From Hymenobacter sp. BT188 (GTDB taxonomy: Bacteria; Bacteroidota; Bacteroidia; Cytophagales; Hymenobacteraceae): a stretch of DNA of 64,000 nt. Where the stretch lies: NCBI RefSeq assembly GCF_014333585.1, contig NZ_JACSCW010000007.1, positions 62,001-126,000 on the forward strand, given 5' to 3'. Both the position numbers and the translations under genes were made by a program. The notes beneath the pieces are model-generated. The model had not been told where the DNA came from. It was given only the letters and a program-made list of their open reading frames with translations, and did not search any database. Below, piece after piece: positions 1-8,189 of this stretch; within the stretch, counting starts at the first letter, position 1; every line of letters starts with the position of its first letter.

Positions 1-1
1 A

Positions 2-487
2 AACTGGCCCGATTTCCGGCTAACCGATGCCCCAGATCCGGCCCATGGGGGCGGGTATGGGGCCGGGCCCACATGCTCGTGTGCTTGGTGCCACGGGGCA
101 CCCGGCATTGCGCTATCCCGCCTGCGTGGCTATGAACTAACGCTCCATCCCGACCTGAAGGCCGAGGCCATAACGGCCGTAAAGACCACCGCTGCGCATT
201 CGATCTGGGACCAGCAGCAGAATTTTTCGCTCTGTCATGGGCTGACGGGTAATGCCGAGGTGCTGCTGGTGGCCGCCGACGTATTAGCCCTTTCTGAGTA
301 CCAGCAGCAGGCAGCGGCTATCGGCCGGGAAGGCCAGGAACGCTACCGAACGACGGAGTTATGGGCCACCGGCTTGTATAACGCGTATCAGCTGCCCGAC
401 TTTATGCTAGGCTTGGCTGGCATTGGGTATTTCTACCTGCGCCTGACGAACCCCCAGTTGTACCCATCTGTTGTGCTACTGAGATGA
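2..487 (+). CDS. C-terminal part of a lanthipeptide cyclase (LanC domain, LanM or LanC-like), cut by the window edge
   Basis: The open frame runs from base 2 to the TGA at 485-487, so only the last 161 codons are present and the start lies outside the window. It shows the paired LanC zinc motifs: a Trp-Cys-His-Gly segment (SCAWCHGAPG, codons at 77-106) and a Cys-His-Gly segment (LCHGLTGN, near 230-255). It ends with the typical LanC tail, GLAGIGYFYLRL followed by a Pro-Ser-Val-hydrophobic run. In this family Cys, Cys and His bind Zn and activate the peptide Cys thiol that adds to dehydrated Ser/Thr to form a lanthionine ring. Whether an N-terminal dehydratase domain (LanM) exists cannot be seen. 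No precursor peptide was recognised downstream. The LanC assignment is firm; LanM versus stand-alone LanC is open. Confidence 0.85.
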   Translation, partial: NWPDFRLTDAPDPAHGGGYGAGPTCSCAWCHGAPGIALSRLRGYELTLHPDLKAEAITAVKTTAAHSIWDQQQNFSLCHGLTGNAEVLLVAADVLALSEYQQQAAAIGREGQERYRTTELWATGLYNAYQLPDFMLGLAGIGYFYLRLTNPQLYPSVVLLR

Positions 488-580
488 TGTGCTTCCCATA
501 GCTCAACTTCTCCGTACGCGACCGCCAGGTTGTTTGGTGCCTCCCTCTTTAGGCGCCGAAATTCCCTCTGCCTATCGACC

Positions 581-632
581 AGGTAAAGCGGAGTGGAAGC
601 CGCCGTCCGGCGGCTTCCACTCCGCTTTACCT
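581..632. repeat. Perfect 25-bp inverted repeat with 2-nt loop
   Basis: Bases 581-605 (starting aggtaaagcggagtggaagc) are exactly complementary to 608-632, leaving only TC between the arms. It lies 94 bp after the LanC stop. There is no T-tract directly after it, although an AT-rich stretch begins at about 634. It could act as a rho-independent terminator, a recombination or resolution site, or a cruciform. Only the symmetry is seen; the role is unknown. Confidence 0.9.
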
Positions 633-1090
633 GCTTTAATGCTATAATTGCAATAATTTTAAGAATTATGATAATTATAAAGATTGTGGCAATTGTATTA
701 ATTATGACAATTCCCGGGGTGTGCCTGCTGCCGTAGGGGTATAGTAATTCGCGCATCCCCTTCACCGGCTATTGAGACCGACGCTGCCCCCCTCGCGGGT
801 GCTCAGCGCGGGCCCACGCAGCAGGAATAGTACCGACCGGATGCTTACTCGCTAGCCCTCCTAGTCCCGCGGGCTGATCGGTGCCTTTTTCCGGGAAAAG
901 CCGATGGGGATACCGCCGGTGCTTACCTCTCCGTCACTGCCTCCTCCGCGGCTTACCCGTTTGTCCCCCCCCCCGCTCCTCCCGGACATTTCGGGTGATG
1001 CGCTTGCCTAACTGTTCGAACCGGTTTAGGCGAATCCCCTCGCGTGCAGGAGAGACCGGTAGTTAGCGCACCCTGTAGGCAAGATCCACT

Positions 1091-1110
1091 ATAGTAGTAA
1101 TTACTACTAT
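1091..1110. promoter_or_regulatory. 20-bp perfect palindrome upstream of parA
   Basis: The sequence atagtagtaattactactat is its own reverse complement. It lies 238 bp before the preferred parA start, in the second AT-rich island. A dimeric DNA-binding protein site (partition partner or repressor) is the simplest reading, but this is inference. Confidence 0.5.
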
Positions 1111-1239
1111 GGTAACTATTACGATAATTGTATTAATTGTTGAAATTGTTCCCACCTAGCCTTGCTTTAACCGATTCGGGGCAGTCGGTAACAAGAAACG
1201 AAAAGGGGAAACCTATCCGCTGCGCTAGCAATTATAAAT

Positions 1240-1287
1240 ATTTATAAAATAGTTATAATTGTTACTATTTATAAAATAGTAACAATT
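1240..1287. promoter_or_regulatory. Probable parA operator or centromere: inverted and direct repeats
   Basis: Arms 1257-1268 (aattgttactat) and 1276-1287 form a perfect 12-bp inverted repeat around a 7-nt spacer. The 14-mer atttataaaatagt occurs twice, at 1240-1253 and 1267-1280, 27 bp apart. The block ends 60 bp before the preferred parA start, where autoregulatory sites of type I partition operons usually lie. No experimental link exists. Confidence 0.55.
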
Positions 1288-1347
1288 GTTTCCATAGAGT
1301 GAATGACATTAATTGTCTATGTGGTGCCCATTGTCTACATTGCCCCC

Positions 1348-2109
1348 ATGCAGACAATTGTATTCTCCAACCACAAAGGCGGCACGGGCAAGACTACCTC
1401 CTGCCTGAACGTGGCCTACGCGCTGACCCAAGCGGGTAAAACGGTCCTGCTGGTGGACTGCGACAGCCAGTGCAATCTCTCCCAGAGCTTTCCCTACCGG
1501 GCGCCCGAGGGCCAAACAATCGGAGCCATCCTGCTGGGGCAAGCCAGCTTATCCGATGTGGTGCAGGAAGTAGGGGAGAGGCTCTACCTGGTGCCCAGTT
1601 CCCCGGATTTGTCCGAAGTCGAGGAGCGCATCAGCAAGAAACCCGGCGCGGAGTACGCCCTGCGCGAGGTGCTGGAGGAAGTCGAGGAGATTGACTTCTG
1701 CCTGATCGATACGCCCGGGGGCCTGGGCAAGCTCACCTACGCGGCCCTGACGGCCGCCGACGCGGTCTTCATTCCCGCCCAGCCCGAGTACTACGGCATT
1801 GAGGGCCTGGTGGGGCTGCTTGAGGTCTGCCAGCAGGTGCAGAAGCGCCTGAACAAAACCCTGAAAGTGGGGGGGCTCTTTTTCACCCAGTACAACCGCA
1901 GTGATCGCCGCCGCGCCCAGCGTGACATGGTCAACCTGCTCGAGGCCCATCCCGTGTTTGGCCCCCTGGTCATGCAGACCACCATCCGGCCCAACGTGAG
2001 TCTGGTGGAAGCCCAGATTGAAAAAGAGAATATTTACACCTGGGCGCCCCAATCGGCCGGGGCCCAGGACTACCAGGCCCTCACCCGCGAAATTCTTTCC
2101 CGACTATGA
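1348..2109 (+). CDS. parA: ParA-family plasmid partition ATPase
   Basis: This is a deviant Walker-A ATPase that would position plasmid copies on the nucleoid. From the chosen ATG at 1348 it is 253 residues. The N-terminus carries SNHKGGTGKTT (Lys10 is the signature lysine, Lys15 the P-loop lysine), followed by VLLVDCDSQ (Walker A') and LIDTPGG (Walker B). An in-frame ATG at 1303 adds 15 residues, MTLIVYVVPIVYIAP. I prefer 1348 because family members begin one or two residues before the first beta strand and the extension overlaps operator-like DNA. The stop overlaps the next gene by 4 bp (ATGA), so the two form one operon. The short N-terminus lacks a DNA-binding domain, which fits a type Ib-like ParA. 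Regulation probably acts at the palindromic block just upstream. Confidence 0.93.
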   Translation: MQTIVFSNHKGGTGKTTSCLNVAYALTQAGKTVLLVDCDSQCNLSQSFPYRAPEGQTIGAILLGQASLSDVVQEVGERLYLVPSSPDLSEVEERISKKPGAEYALREVLEEVEEIDFCLIDTPGGLGKLTYAALTAADAVFIPAQPEYYGIEGLVGLLEVCQQVQKRLNKTLKVGGLFFTQYNRSDRRRAQRDMVNLLEAHPVFGPLVMQTTIRPNVSLVEAQIEKENIYTWAPQSAGAQDYQALTREILSRL

Positions 2110-2426
2110 GCGACAGCAGCAAAAGCAAGCCCCGTTTCGGCAACAAGGTCCTCGCCTCCATCACCGAACGCATTGAGCCGACCCCGGACGCGGCGCCTAC
2201 GCCACCCGCCGAGGAGGAGACCGTCTGGGTTTCCTTTACCACGGCCGTCACCCGCGAGACCTACCTAAAGCTCAAACAGGCCGAATACTGGGAGCCGGCC
2301 TTCCTGTTCAAGGAAGTAACGGAAGCGGCCCTGACCAAGGAACTTCAAAACTACCCCAACGCCGAGAAGCCCTTACCCCCGGCAGCGCTGGAGAAGCTGC
2401 TGCGCAGCAGCAAAAAGCTGCGCTAA
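2106..2426 (+). CDS. Small ParA partner, putative centromere-binding protein
   Basis: This 106-residue protein overlaps parA by 4 bp and is therefore probably translationally coupled to it. It has a Lys/Arg/Pro-rich N-terminus (SSKSKPRFGNK, then a Pro/Ala/Glu linker to about residue 38). The C-terminal half reads VWVSFTTAVTRETYLKLKQAEYW and is helical, ending in a basic tail (KLLRSSKKLR). It does not look like canonical ParB. Size and position match the small partners (often ribbon-helix-helix) that accompany short ParA proteins, and the strand-like VSFTTAV followed by helices is compatible with that fold. Function is inferred from context. Confidence 0.7.
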   Translation: MSDSSKSKPRFGNKVLASITERIEPTPDAAPTPPAEEETVWVSFTTAVTRETYLKLKQAEYWEPAFLFKEVTEAALTKELQNYPNAEKPLPPAALEKLLRSSKKLR

Positions 2427-2576
2427 GACGGCGGGTCGCCAACCGCCGGACAACTCTGTGGTAGGGTAGGGACTGGTTCGGCTGGCCCTTCCCGGCGCCG
2501 AAGGCAGCCCCGCGTACCTCCGGGGGGCCAAGGGGCTGCAGCGGAGTTGGACGGCTGACGGCCCGGATCTTGTCGC

Positions 2577-2623
2577 CCCCCCCTGGCCCCGGCCCAGGAA
2601 GCCTCCGCCGGGGCCAGGGGGGG
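2577..2623. repeat. GC-rich hairpin (perfect 16-bp arms) after the par operon
   Basis: Arm 2577-2592 (ccccccctggccccgg) pairs exactly with 2608-2623, around a 15-nt loop. It lies 150 bp after the partner gene. No T-tract follows, so it is not a textbook terminator, but it is the only strong structure in the gene-free interval 2427-2787. It may end the par transcript. Confidence 0.5.
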
Positions 2624-2787
2624 GGCGGTAGGGGAGGGGAGGAGCAGTTTATCTAACCGCTCCCTTGGGCCGACTGATCTAACCCGCCCCCTAGTCCGCG
2701 GGAAAACAAGTGGTCGGCCGGATGGTCTTCGTTCAGGCTCCGGCGTAAAGCAGGGAGTTTCTCCACTACTCGCTTCGCTCACCCGCC

Positions 2788-3375
2788 ATAAACCTTGGAA
2801 TCATTGGGGCCGGCCACATCGGCAGTGCCCTCGCTTTGCGGCTTACCCGCCGCGGCCACGCCGTGCGGATTGCCAACTCCCGGGGCCCCGAAACCCTGAG
2901 GTACGTGGCTCAGAAAACCGGGGCCACCCCCGCCACGGCGGGCTGATCGTCGTGACCATCCCCCTGCGCAACATTCCCGATTTGCCGAAGGACCTGTTTG
3001 CGGGCGTACCGGCCGACGTGCCCGTGATTGACACGAGCAACTACTACCCCTACCCGCTGCTGCGCGATGGCCAGATACCCAAGCTGGCAAGCGGCGCGCT
3101 CACCGAGAGCGAATGGGTGTAGCGGCATCTGGGCCGGCCGGGGGTGAAAGTGTTCAACAACCTCATCGCCGCCCACCTCGAAGTACCAGGTGATGGCCCT
3201 GGTAGAGGAGTTGGGCTTCGACGCCGTGGACGCGGGCCGCCAGGCCGAGTCGTGGCGGCAGCAGTTCCTGGCGGAGCTGGGCAGCGAGCGTACGCCGGAG
3301 CAGCACGCCCAATTCGCGACCAACCATGCCGAGCAGGCAAAGCAAATGGCGGCGCCAGGCATCCAGCTCAAGTAG
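2788..3375 (+). pseudogene. Decayed COG2085 / F420-NADP-oxidoreductase-like dinucleotide-binding enzyme
   Basis: Three consecutive reading frames carry pieces of one NAD(P)-binding protein. Piece 1 (from 2791) reads LGIIGAGHIGSALALRLTRR, a Rossmann GxGxxG, and stops at 2944. Piece 2 (from 2943) reads LIVVTIPLRNIPDLPK and VIDTSNYYP, with an in-frame TAG at 3120; beyond it the same frame continues VKVFNNLIAAHLE. Piece 3 (3190-3375) reads MALVEELGFDAVDAGRQAESWRQQ and runs to a normal stop. At least two frameshifts, one nonsense codon and a missing central segment make it non-functional. Intact relatives (about 200-220 aa) reduce NADP-type cofactors. Its position between the partition and replication genes suggests cargo that decayed after insertion. 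Confidence 0.85.
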
Positions 3376-3701
3376 CCGGGGTGGGGACCGAAGGTGGCAG
3401 CCAGACCGCTAGTCTTCGGCGCTTAAACAACCGCGCTGCCGCGGCTCGGTTAGATTACGGACTGGTTGGGGTGTGCGCGCGGGAAGCGCCCCTGGTTTTC
3501 CGCGTCAAGCTTCGACAACGGAAAAGCGTGCTGCTTTCTACCGGTTGGTTTCCCAGGTTTAGCTGGGTGCGGGCTCCTGAACCCGCTCAGCCGCCGGGAA
3601 AACGAATACGCCCACGGGTCGCCGGCCCAGAGCGGCCGTGGCGACAGCCCCGCCGCCGGTGCTCATCGCGGCGGATCTGTTCTTACCTTTACCCCTAGAG
3701 T
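3376..3701. other. Gene-free interval before the origin
   Basis: I see no conserved frame, repeat or strong hairpin here. Several GC-rich open frames overlap the interval on both strands, but none resembles a known protein. Confidence 0.5.
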
Positions 3702-3778
3702 GGTGCCATTTTTCACGTAGATGCGGGCTTAGCCGGTGGGGGGATGCCGCCCCGGGTCCGGAGTGCCATTTTTCACGC
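3702..3778 (-). repeat. Two inverted copies of the origin iteron
   Basis: The iteron appears on the minus strand at 3702-3717 (ggtgccatttttcacg) and 3762-3778 (agtgccatttttcacgc). They are separated from the main array by about 250 bp. Distant inverted iterons can serve copy-number control by Rep handcuffing, which is known for iteron plasmids but inferred here. Confidence 0.8.
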
Positions 3779-4026
3779 AATTGCCCGGGGAGATAATACC
3801 CTCCGCGCCAAGTGGTTCGCCCGCTTCACTCCTGGACCGTCCCCGGGCGTCAGAACCCCGCTAAGAGCTTTTTTTGCCCGGCTAGCCCCGGCTCATTAGC
3901 TTCTTTCTGCCCCCACTTTTCTCAAAAAAAAAGCGGAACCTCTTCCGTCTTCTTAAGCTATTCTTTACTATTCTATATTCAGAGCGACGTAACCATTTGC
4001 TAATCAGCAAGTAATGACCGTTATCT

Positions 4027-4250
4027 GCGTGAAAAACGGCACTCTGTAGCGTGAAAAATGGCACCCATGTGCGTGAAAAACGGCACCATGTGCGTGAAAA
4101 ACGGCACTCTGTAGCGTGAAGAATGGCACCTCTACGTGAAAAATGGCACCATGTGCGTGAAAAACGGCACTCTGACCCTGGACCGGCCCAAATGCGTGAA
4201 AAATGGCACCGGTCGAGCTAAACAAGAGTATCTACGTGAAAAATGGCACC
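4027..4250 (+). repeat. oriV: Plasmid origin: nine direct iterons gcgtgaaaaaYggcacY
   Basis: Copies start at 4027, 4049, 4071, 4092, 4114, 4134, 4155, 4194 and 4234. The consensus is RCGTGAARAAYGGCACY, with alternating C/T at position 11. The first seven are 20-22 bp apart (two helical turns) and the last two about 40 bp apart. A T/A-rich tract (about 3900-4010, with A and T runs) lies upstream and could be the unwinding element. The array ends 81 bp before the preferred repA start and 26 bp before its -33 box. This is the standard arrangement of an iteron-controlled theta origin bound by a Rep_3-type initiator. Confidence 0.93.
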
Positions 4251-4276
4251 CGCTGCCGGCTGTTGCGTGAGGGTAC

Positions 4277-4306
4277 TTTGTGTTCACGCTTTTTCTCCTA
4301 TCTTCG
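4277..4306 (+). promoter_or_regulatory. Bacteroidota-type promoter of repA
   Basis: TTTG at 4277-4280 and TATCTTCG at 4299-4306 match the -33 TTTG and -7 TAnnTTTG elements (7 of 8 in the latter) with 18 bp between them. Transcription would begin near 4311, about 20 nt before the ATG at 4332. The promoter lies between the last iteron and the gene, so initiator bound to iterons could repress it. Confidence 0.6.
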
Positions 4307-4331
4307 GCTCCTGCCCCGTGCCGTTCTACCT

Positions 4332-5369
4332 ATGCTACCCCCCCCGTCGCCCGCTGCTCTCTACCCGCGCGCCTACCAGGCCAACGCCTTGGTGCGGGCC
4401 CCGCTGAAGCTGACCCACGTGGAGGCGCGCATCTTCGCCTTGGCTTTGGGCTGCATTCACCAGGACCAGACCGAACTGCCCGGCATCTCCATTCCCCTGA
4501 GCCGGGTGATGACCCAAAAGAAGGGGGGGAGCGTGTACGAGACCATTCGTGACGCCTGTAAAAGCCTCATGTCCAAGGTGGTCAGCATTGAGTCCCAGAC
4601 CGGCAACAAGAAGCGCTTTACGGCCTACTCCATCATCAGCTACATTGACCTGAACGAGGGCACAGGCTACCTGACGGGCAACTTCGCCCCCGAGATCAAG
4701 CCTTTCCTGCTCCAGCTAGCCGAGCAGTACACCCACGTGGAGATCGAGACCCTGCTCACGCTCAAGTCCGCCCACGCCCACCGCCTGTACTGGCTGCTCA
4801 AATCTTGGGATGACGTGGGCCTGTGGGAAGTGGACTTCGAGACCCTGCGTAAGCAGGTGCTGGGCGACGACAACGACGTGACCTACACTCTGTTCTACGA
4901 CTTTAAGCGCTACGTGCTTGAGCCCGCGCTGCGGGAGCTGCACTCCCTGGGCTGGGTGGTGGTCTACCAGCCCCTGAAGGAAGGCAAAAAGGTCAAGGGC
5001 GTACGCTTTACCATTCCCAAGCCCCTGGCTCAGCTCGGGGAGGAAGGCTGGCCCGGGCCGGCCGCGCGGCCGGGCAGCAAAGCCCGGCCCGGGGAAAAGC
5101 AGATGAGTCTGGCCCTGGCGGCCGAGCTGCCCACCCTGCAGCAGCGCATTGTCACCCGCCTGCAGAAGCTGAAAATGACGGCGGCCCAGATTCAGCACGT
5201 GCTCGACTTTATGGGCGACGACGAGGCCCGCATTGCCAAGCTCATGAAAGTCAGCCACCCGCTGCTGCGCGACTTTGAGGCTGGCAACAAGGTGTTTGAT
5301 AACCTGGGCGGGGTGGCCACTAACCTGCTCAAGACGGAGTTCCCGGGCCTGTATCCTACTCTCAAGTAA
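4332..5369 (+). CDS. repA: Replication initiator, Rep_3 superfamily
   Basis: The 345-residue protein from the ATG at 4332 begins MLPPPSPAALYPRAYQANAL. The frame is open back to 4203, but those codons lie across iterons and the promoter, so 4332 is preferred. The region LKLTHVEARIFALALG leads into the first winged-helix domain of RepB/RepE-like initiators. KKRFTAYSIISYIDLNEGTG and FAPEIKPFLLQL are typical of the dimer/strand region, and HAHRLYWLLKSW followed by FETLRKQVLG starts the second winged helix. The C-terminus (about residue 245 onward) is Pro/Gly-rich and then helical, and looks lineage-specific. It would bind the iterons, melt the origin and recruit helicase, as known for the family. 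Confidence 0.93.
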   Translation: MLPPPSPAALYPRAYQANALVRAPLKLTHVEARIFALALGCIHQDQTELPGISIPLSRVMTQKKGGSVYETIRDACKSLMSKVVSIESQTGNKKRFTAYSIISYIDLNEGTGYLTGNFAPEIKPFLLQLAEQYTHVEIETLLTLKSAHAHRLYWLLKSWDDVGLWEVDFETLRKQVLGDDNDVTYTLFYDFKRYVLEPALRELHSLGWVVVYQPLKEGKKVKGVRFTIPKPLAQLGEEGWPGPAARPGSKARPGEKQMSLALAAELPTLQQRIVTRLQKLKMTAAQIQHVLDFMGDDEARIAKLMKVSHPLLRDFEAGNKVFDNLGGVATNLLKTEFPGLYPTLK

Positions 5370-6192
5370 GGCAACTAGCGGGGGAGCGTGCCAGTCTAGC
5401 CGCCTCGGCTCTTACTGGGGGCGGTGCATGCCTACAAAGCGAAGTTAGCCCCCACCCAAGGGAGAATAAGAAGCGGAAGAAGGTAAACTAGACTTTCCGA
5501 GAGACAACGGTTTAGTATATAACTAATGGAAAGTATTAGTCTTAAAAAAATTACCAGTCTACCGCTGGAAACCCGGGTGTTCTTAAAAGTATATTTTGGT
5601 ATAAACCATTTATAAGGTTTTGTGCTGAAATATACTTTTATTAGCAGTAGAAGATGTTTTTTGTGCTTTGAGTCCGTTAGCTGGTAAGCACCCGTCCAAG
5701 CCGTAATCAGCTTCACCGCCGTGGTCGGCCAAGATCCTCCGCTTCCGTCTGAAATGGAAGAAATTATAGATGCCTTTTCTTCCGCTGGAGGACCGACACC
5801 TGTCGGCTGGCACCCGATAGGTTCCCCCCTTGCTCCCCTACCAGCCGGAGTAGGTCTAGGACGAACAGAACCCAAGGTGCTGTCCCTGAAAATAGCTGGT
5901 CGGCGCTCAATTGCCCCCTCAGTTTATTCTTGATGGCGGGGCAAGGGCCAGCAAAGCCGGTTCAGAAAGAAAAGCGCCGCTTTGTTTCCGGCCCAGCTTC
6001 TTGGCCCCAATTAGGGGGAGTTTTAGGAGCAGACAGGAGGGGAGGAGGGAGGGTCCGTAATCCCATGACTTATTAGGTCAGCTACCGTGATGGGGCAGGA
6101 GCGCTCTTCTGCTCGCGGCTGCGCGACCCGCGGGGGCGGTAGCCCCTGCTTTTCGACCCTCCCGTTGGGCTCTACGGTGTAGCCTTCCTTTC
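5370..6192. other. Gene-free region between repA and the aldolase
   Basis: No convincing gene. An AT-rich block (5460-5660) holds a 13-bp inverted repeat, 5584-5596 (taaaagtatattt) with 5628-5640, whose 31-nt loop contains a further small symmetry (tggt...acca). The structure could terminate repA transcription in either direction or be a protein site. From 5700 the DNA is GC-rich and featureless; 6070-6192 has short GC hairpins just past the aldolase stop. Confidence 0.5.
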
Positions 6193-6984
6193 TTACCCCG
6201 AGACGCCCTCCGGTGCTTGCCCCCGTATCCCGCGCACGAGGCCCTGGTAGGCGTGGATGAGCTCGACCGTGTCCATGCTGGTCGCCACGCTGTGGAAGCC
6301 TTGCCCCAGCCGCTGCCGGGCCCGCGTCCGGTCGGCATAGATGAAGCAGTACTTGCCCGCCGCTTGGCAGGCGGCCCGAATGCGCTGCAGCGCCGCCTGC
6401 ATGATCTCGGCCTCAAACTGCGCCGGCACGCCCAGGGCGATGGACAAATCAAAGGGCCCAATGAAGAGACCATCGACGCCTTCCACCTGCACGATTTCCT
6501 CTACTTGTTCCAGGCACTCGCGGGTTTCGCACTGGGGCAGCAGCAGCGTCTCGCGGTTGCAGCTTTCTAGGTACGCCCCCAGGTCGCGGAGCTCGGGCGC
6601 GTAGGTGAAGGCCGAGGCCCGCGACGGGCCAAAGCCGCGCTCGCCCAGGGGCGCGTACTTACCGTATTGGACCAGGCGCCGGACCTGCTCCACGGTTTTG
6701 ATGGCTGGAATCACCAGCCCCTGGGCGCCCAGATCTAGCAGGTTCATCACGGAAGCGCGGGAGGCCTCTTTGACCCGCACCAGCGGGGTGAGCCCATGGC
6801 GCTCGGCGGCCAGGATCTGGGCGGCGGCTCCGGCCAGGCTGCTGGGGCCATGTTCCAGATCGAGGACCACGTAGTCGAGCCCGGCCAGGGCCAGGCATTC
6901 GATGAGGGCGGGATCCCCGAGTTGCACGAAGGTGCCCAGCGTGGGGGTGCCCTGCTGGAGTTTAGCGCGTAGGTGGTTGAGCAT
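6193..6984 (-). CDS. HpcH/HpaI-family class II aldolase
   Basis: The protein is 263 aa from the ATG at 6984. The longer frame to 7107 adds 41 low-complexity residues and is rejected. It aligns by eye with 4-hydroxy-2-oxoheptanedioate / 2-keto-3-deoxy-L-rhamnonate aldolases. LGTFVQLGDP starts the barrel, and VVLDLEHGP holds the catalytic His45. Arg70 (LVRVKEA) is the substrate arginine. The metal ligands are Glu153 (QCETRE) and Asp179 (FIGPFDLS). Both the residue types and their numbers fit the HpaI template. The enzyme would cleave or form C-C bonds of 2-keto-3-deoxy sugar acids to pyruvate or an aldehyde in the cytoplasm. It stands alone; the IS beginning 300 bp upstream may have cut it from its pathway. 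Confidence 0.9.
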   Translation of the reverse strand: MLNHLRAKLQQGTPTLGTFVQLGDPALIECLALAGLDYVVLDLEHGPSSLAGAAAQILAAERHGLTPLVRVKEASRASVMNLLDLGAQGLVIPAIKTVEQVRRLVQYGKYAPLGERGFGPSRASAFTYAPELRDLGAYLESCNRETLLLPQCETRECLEQVEEIVQVEGVDGLFIGPFDLSIALGVPAQFEAEIMQAALQRIRAACQAAGKYCFIYADRTRARQRLGQGFHSVATSMDTVELIHAYQGLVRGIRGQAPEGVSG

Positions 6985-7301
6985 GTAAGTCGGGTTGCGT
7001 GCGGTGTCTGGTGGTAGCCTGCGTAAGATGGCGATTTCGCGCCAACCCGTGCCCCGGCTGCCCCTCGCAGGTTCCCCACGCAGGCGGCCGCCCAGCGAGC
7101 GTAGCAAGGGTAGCCCCCTTCCGCCGGGGCTTTGAGAAACGTCAGTGGGTAAAATAGGTCCGGTTGGAAATAACCGCGCTAGGCACTTTTCTCGAGGGAG
7201 GATTTAAGAAACGTGACATGACAAGTCGCTAGACGCTGAGGTGTTCTTGTCTGGATACCGATAACGCGACTATGCATTGGTACTGGGTTGAGGTGGTCGG
7301 G

Positions 7302-8189
7302 TTAGGTGAAACAGAGTTGGGCGTTAGATGTAGGGGGTTGGTGTTCAAAGGTATGCGTACACTCATACCCTAAAGTAGAGTGTCGCCGCTGATGATTGTA
7401 GTAGTCAAAATACATCGCTAATTCGGCTTGAGCCTCGGCCATAGAAGCGAAAGCAGAACGGCCTAGGAGCACCTCGGTTTTGACCCGGGACCAGAGGCTT
7501 TCGGCCTGGGCGTTATCATAGCATTCGCCCCGGCGGCTCATGCTGCGCACCAGGTGCCGCTCGGTGAGCAGACAGCGGTAGGCGTTGCCATAATATTGCC
7601 CGCCCCGATCCGAGTGGACGAGGAGCCCCGCCGCTGGTTGCCGACTTAGTAGTGCCCGCCGCAAGGCCGTAACCACCAGTTGCTCGGGCATCGTGCCCAG
7701 CACCTGCCAGCCCACGACGCGTTTGGAGTAGACGTCCTGAAAAGCAGCCAGATAGGCCCAGCAGCCATTTTGCAAGGGCAAATACGTGATATCCCCAACC
7801 CAGACCTGGTCGGGCGCTGTGGGCTTTGGTCGGTCCAATAGGTGATTGGCCGCCACGCGCGGACCGTGCTCGCTTTGAGTCGTGCGCGGGACAAACGCCC
7901 GCGGTTGCAAGGCCACTAACTCGCGCCGGCGCAAGGCTTGGCGGATGCGATGACGGCCAATCGGGTGCCCTTGAGCGTGCAACTCAGCCCGCAGTCGACG
8001 CGTGCCATAGCGTCGCTTGTGCTGAACAAACGTCTGATACAGCGCTTGCTCCCAAGCAGGGGGCACCGCACAAACAGTCGCTTTCTGCTGCCAACGGTAG
8101 TAGCTGGCCACCCCTACGTGCAGTACCTGGCAGAGGCGGCGCACTGGGTAGTGTGGCGTTTGCGCTCGGATAAAGCGGTAGCGGCTCAC
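7302..8189 (-). CDS. IS3-family OrfB (DDE integrase domain)
   Basis: The protein is 295 aa and starts at a GTG overlapping the orfA stop. Residues 1-110 form the HTH_21-like region (YGTRRLRAEL, GRHRIRQALRRR). The rve integrase core follows, with Asp133 (VWVGDITYLPL), Asp194 (LLVHSDRGGQYY) and Glu230 (YDNAQAESLWSRVK). The 35-residue gap between the last two is the classical DD(35)E spacing. The C-terminal YFDYYNHQRRHSTLGY is the conserved IS3 tail. All catalytic residues are present, so the element may be active. Confidence 0.95.
   Translation of the reverse strand: MSRYRFIRAQTPHYPVRRLCQVLHVGVASYYRWQQKATVCAVPPAWEQALYQTFVQHKRRYGTRRLRAELHAQGHPIGRHRIRQALRRRELVALQPRAFVPRTTQSEHGPRVAANHLLDRPKPTAPDQVWVGDITYLPLQNGCWAYLAAFQDVYSKRVVGWQVLGTMPEQLVVTALRRALLSRQPAAGLLVHSDRGGQYYGNAYRCLLTERHLVRSMSRRGECYDNAQAESLWSRVKTEVLLGRSAFASMAEAQAELAMYFDYYNHQRRHSTLGYECTHTFEHQPPTSNAQLCFT

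Larger units (their letters stand above)
488..1347. other. Gene-free region before parA with AT-rich islands
   Basis: No convincing gene is present here. Three AT-rich islands (about 634-715, 1085-1150 and 1225-1290) interrupt GC-rich DNA. They share the words caattgtattaatt / aattgtattaatt (690-703 and 1126-1138) and related aattg...caatt motifs, which recur at the start of parA (attaattgtc, gacaattgta). Repeated AT-rich motifs next to parA suggest partition or autoregulation sites, by analogy with other plasmids. Confidence 0.5.

Noticed and set aside
881..1066. 61-codon frame upstream of parA
   Set aside because: Arg/Pro/Ser-rich chance frame in GC-rich DNA with no supporting features.
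4027..4250. Possible CRISPR array
   Set aside because: Repeats are 17 bp with 3-5 bp between them, far too close for spacers; they are origin iterons.
5432..5875. 147-codon minus-strand frame after repA
   Set aside because: It crosses an AT-rich hairpin and mixes unrelated compositions; no family and no plausible start. I treat the region as non-coding.
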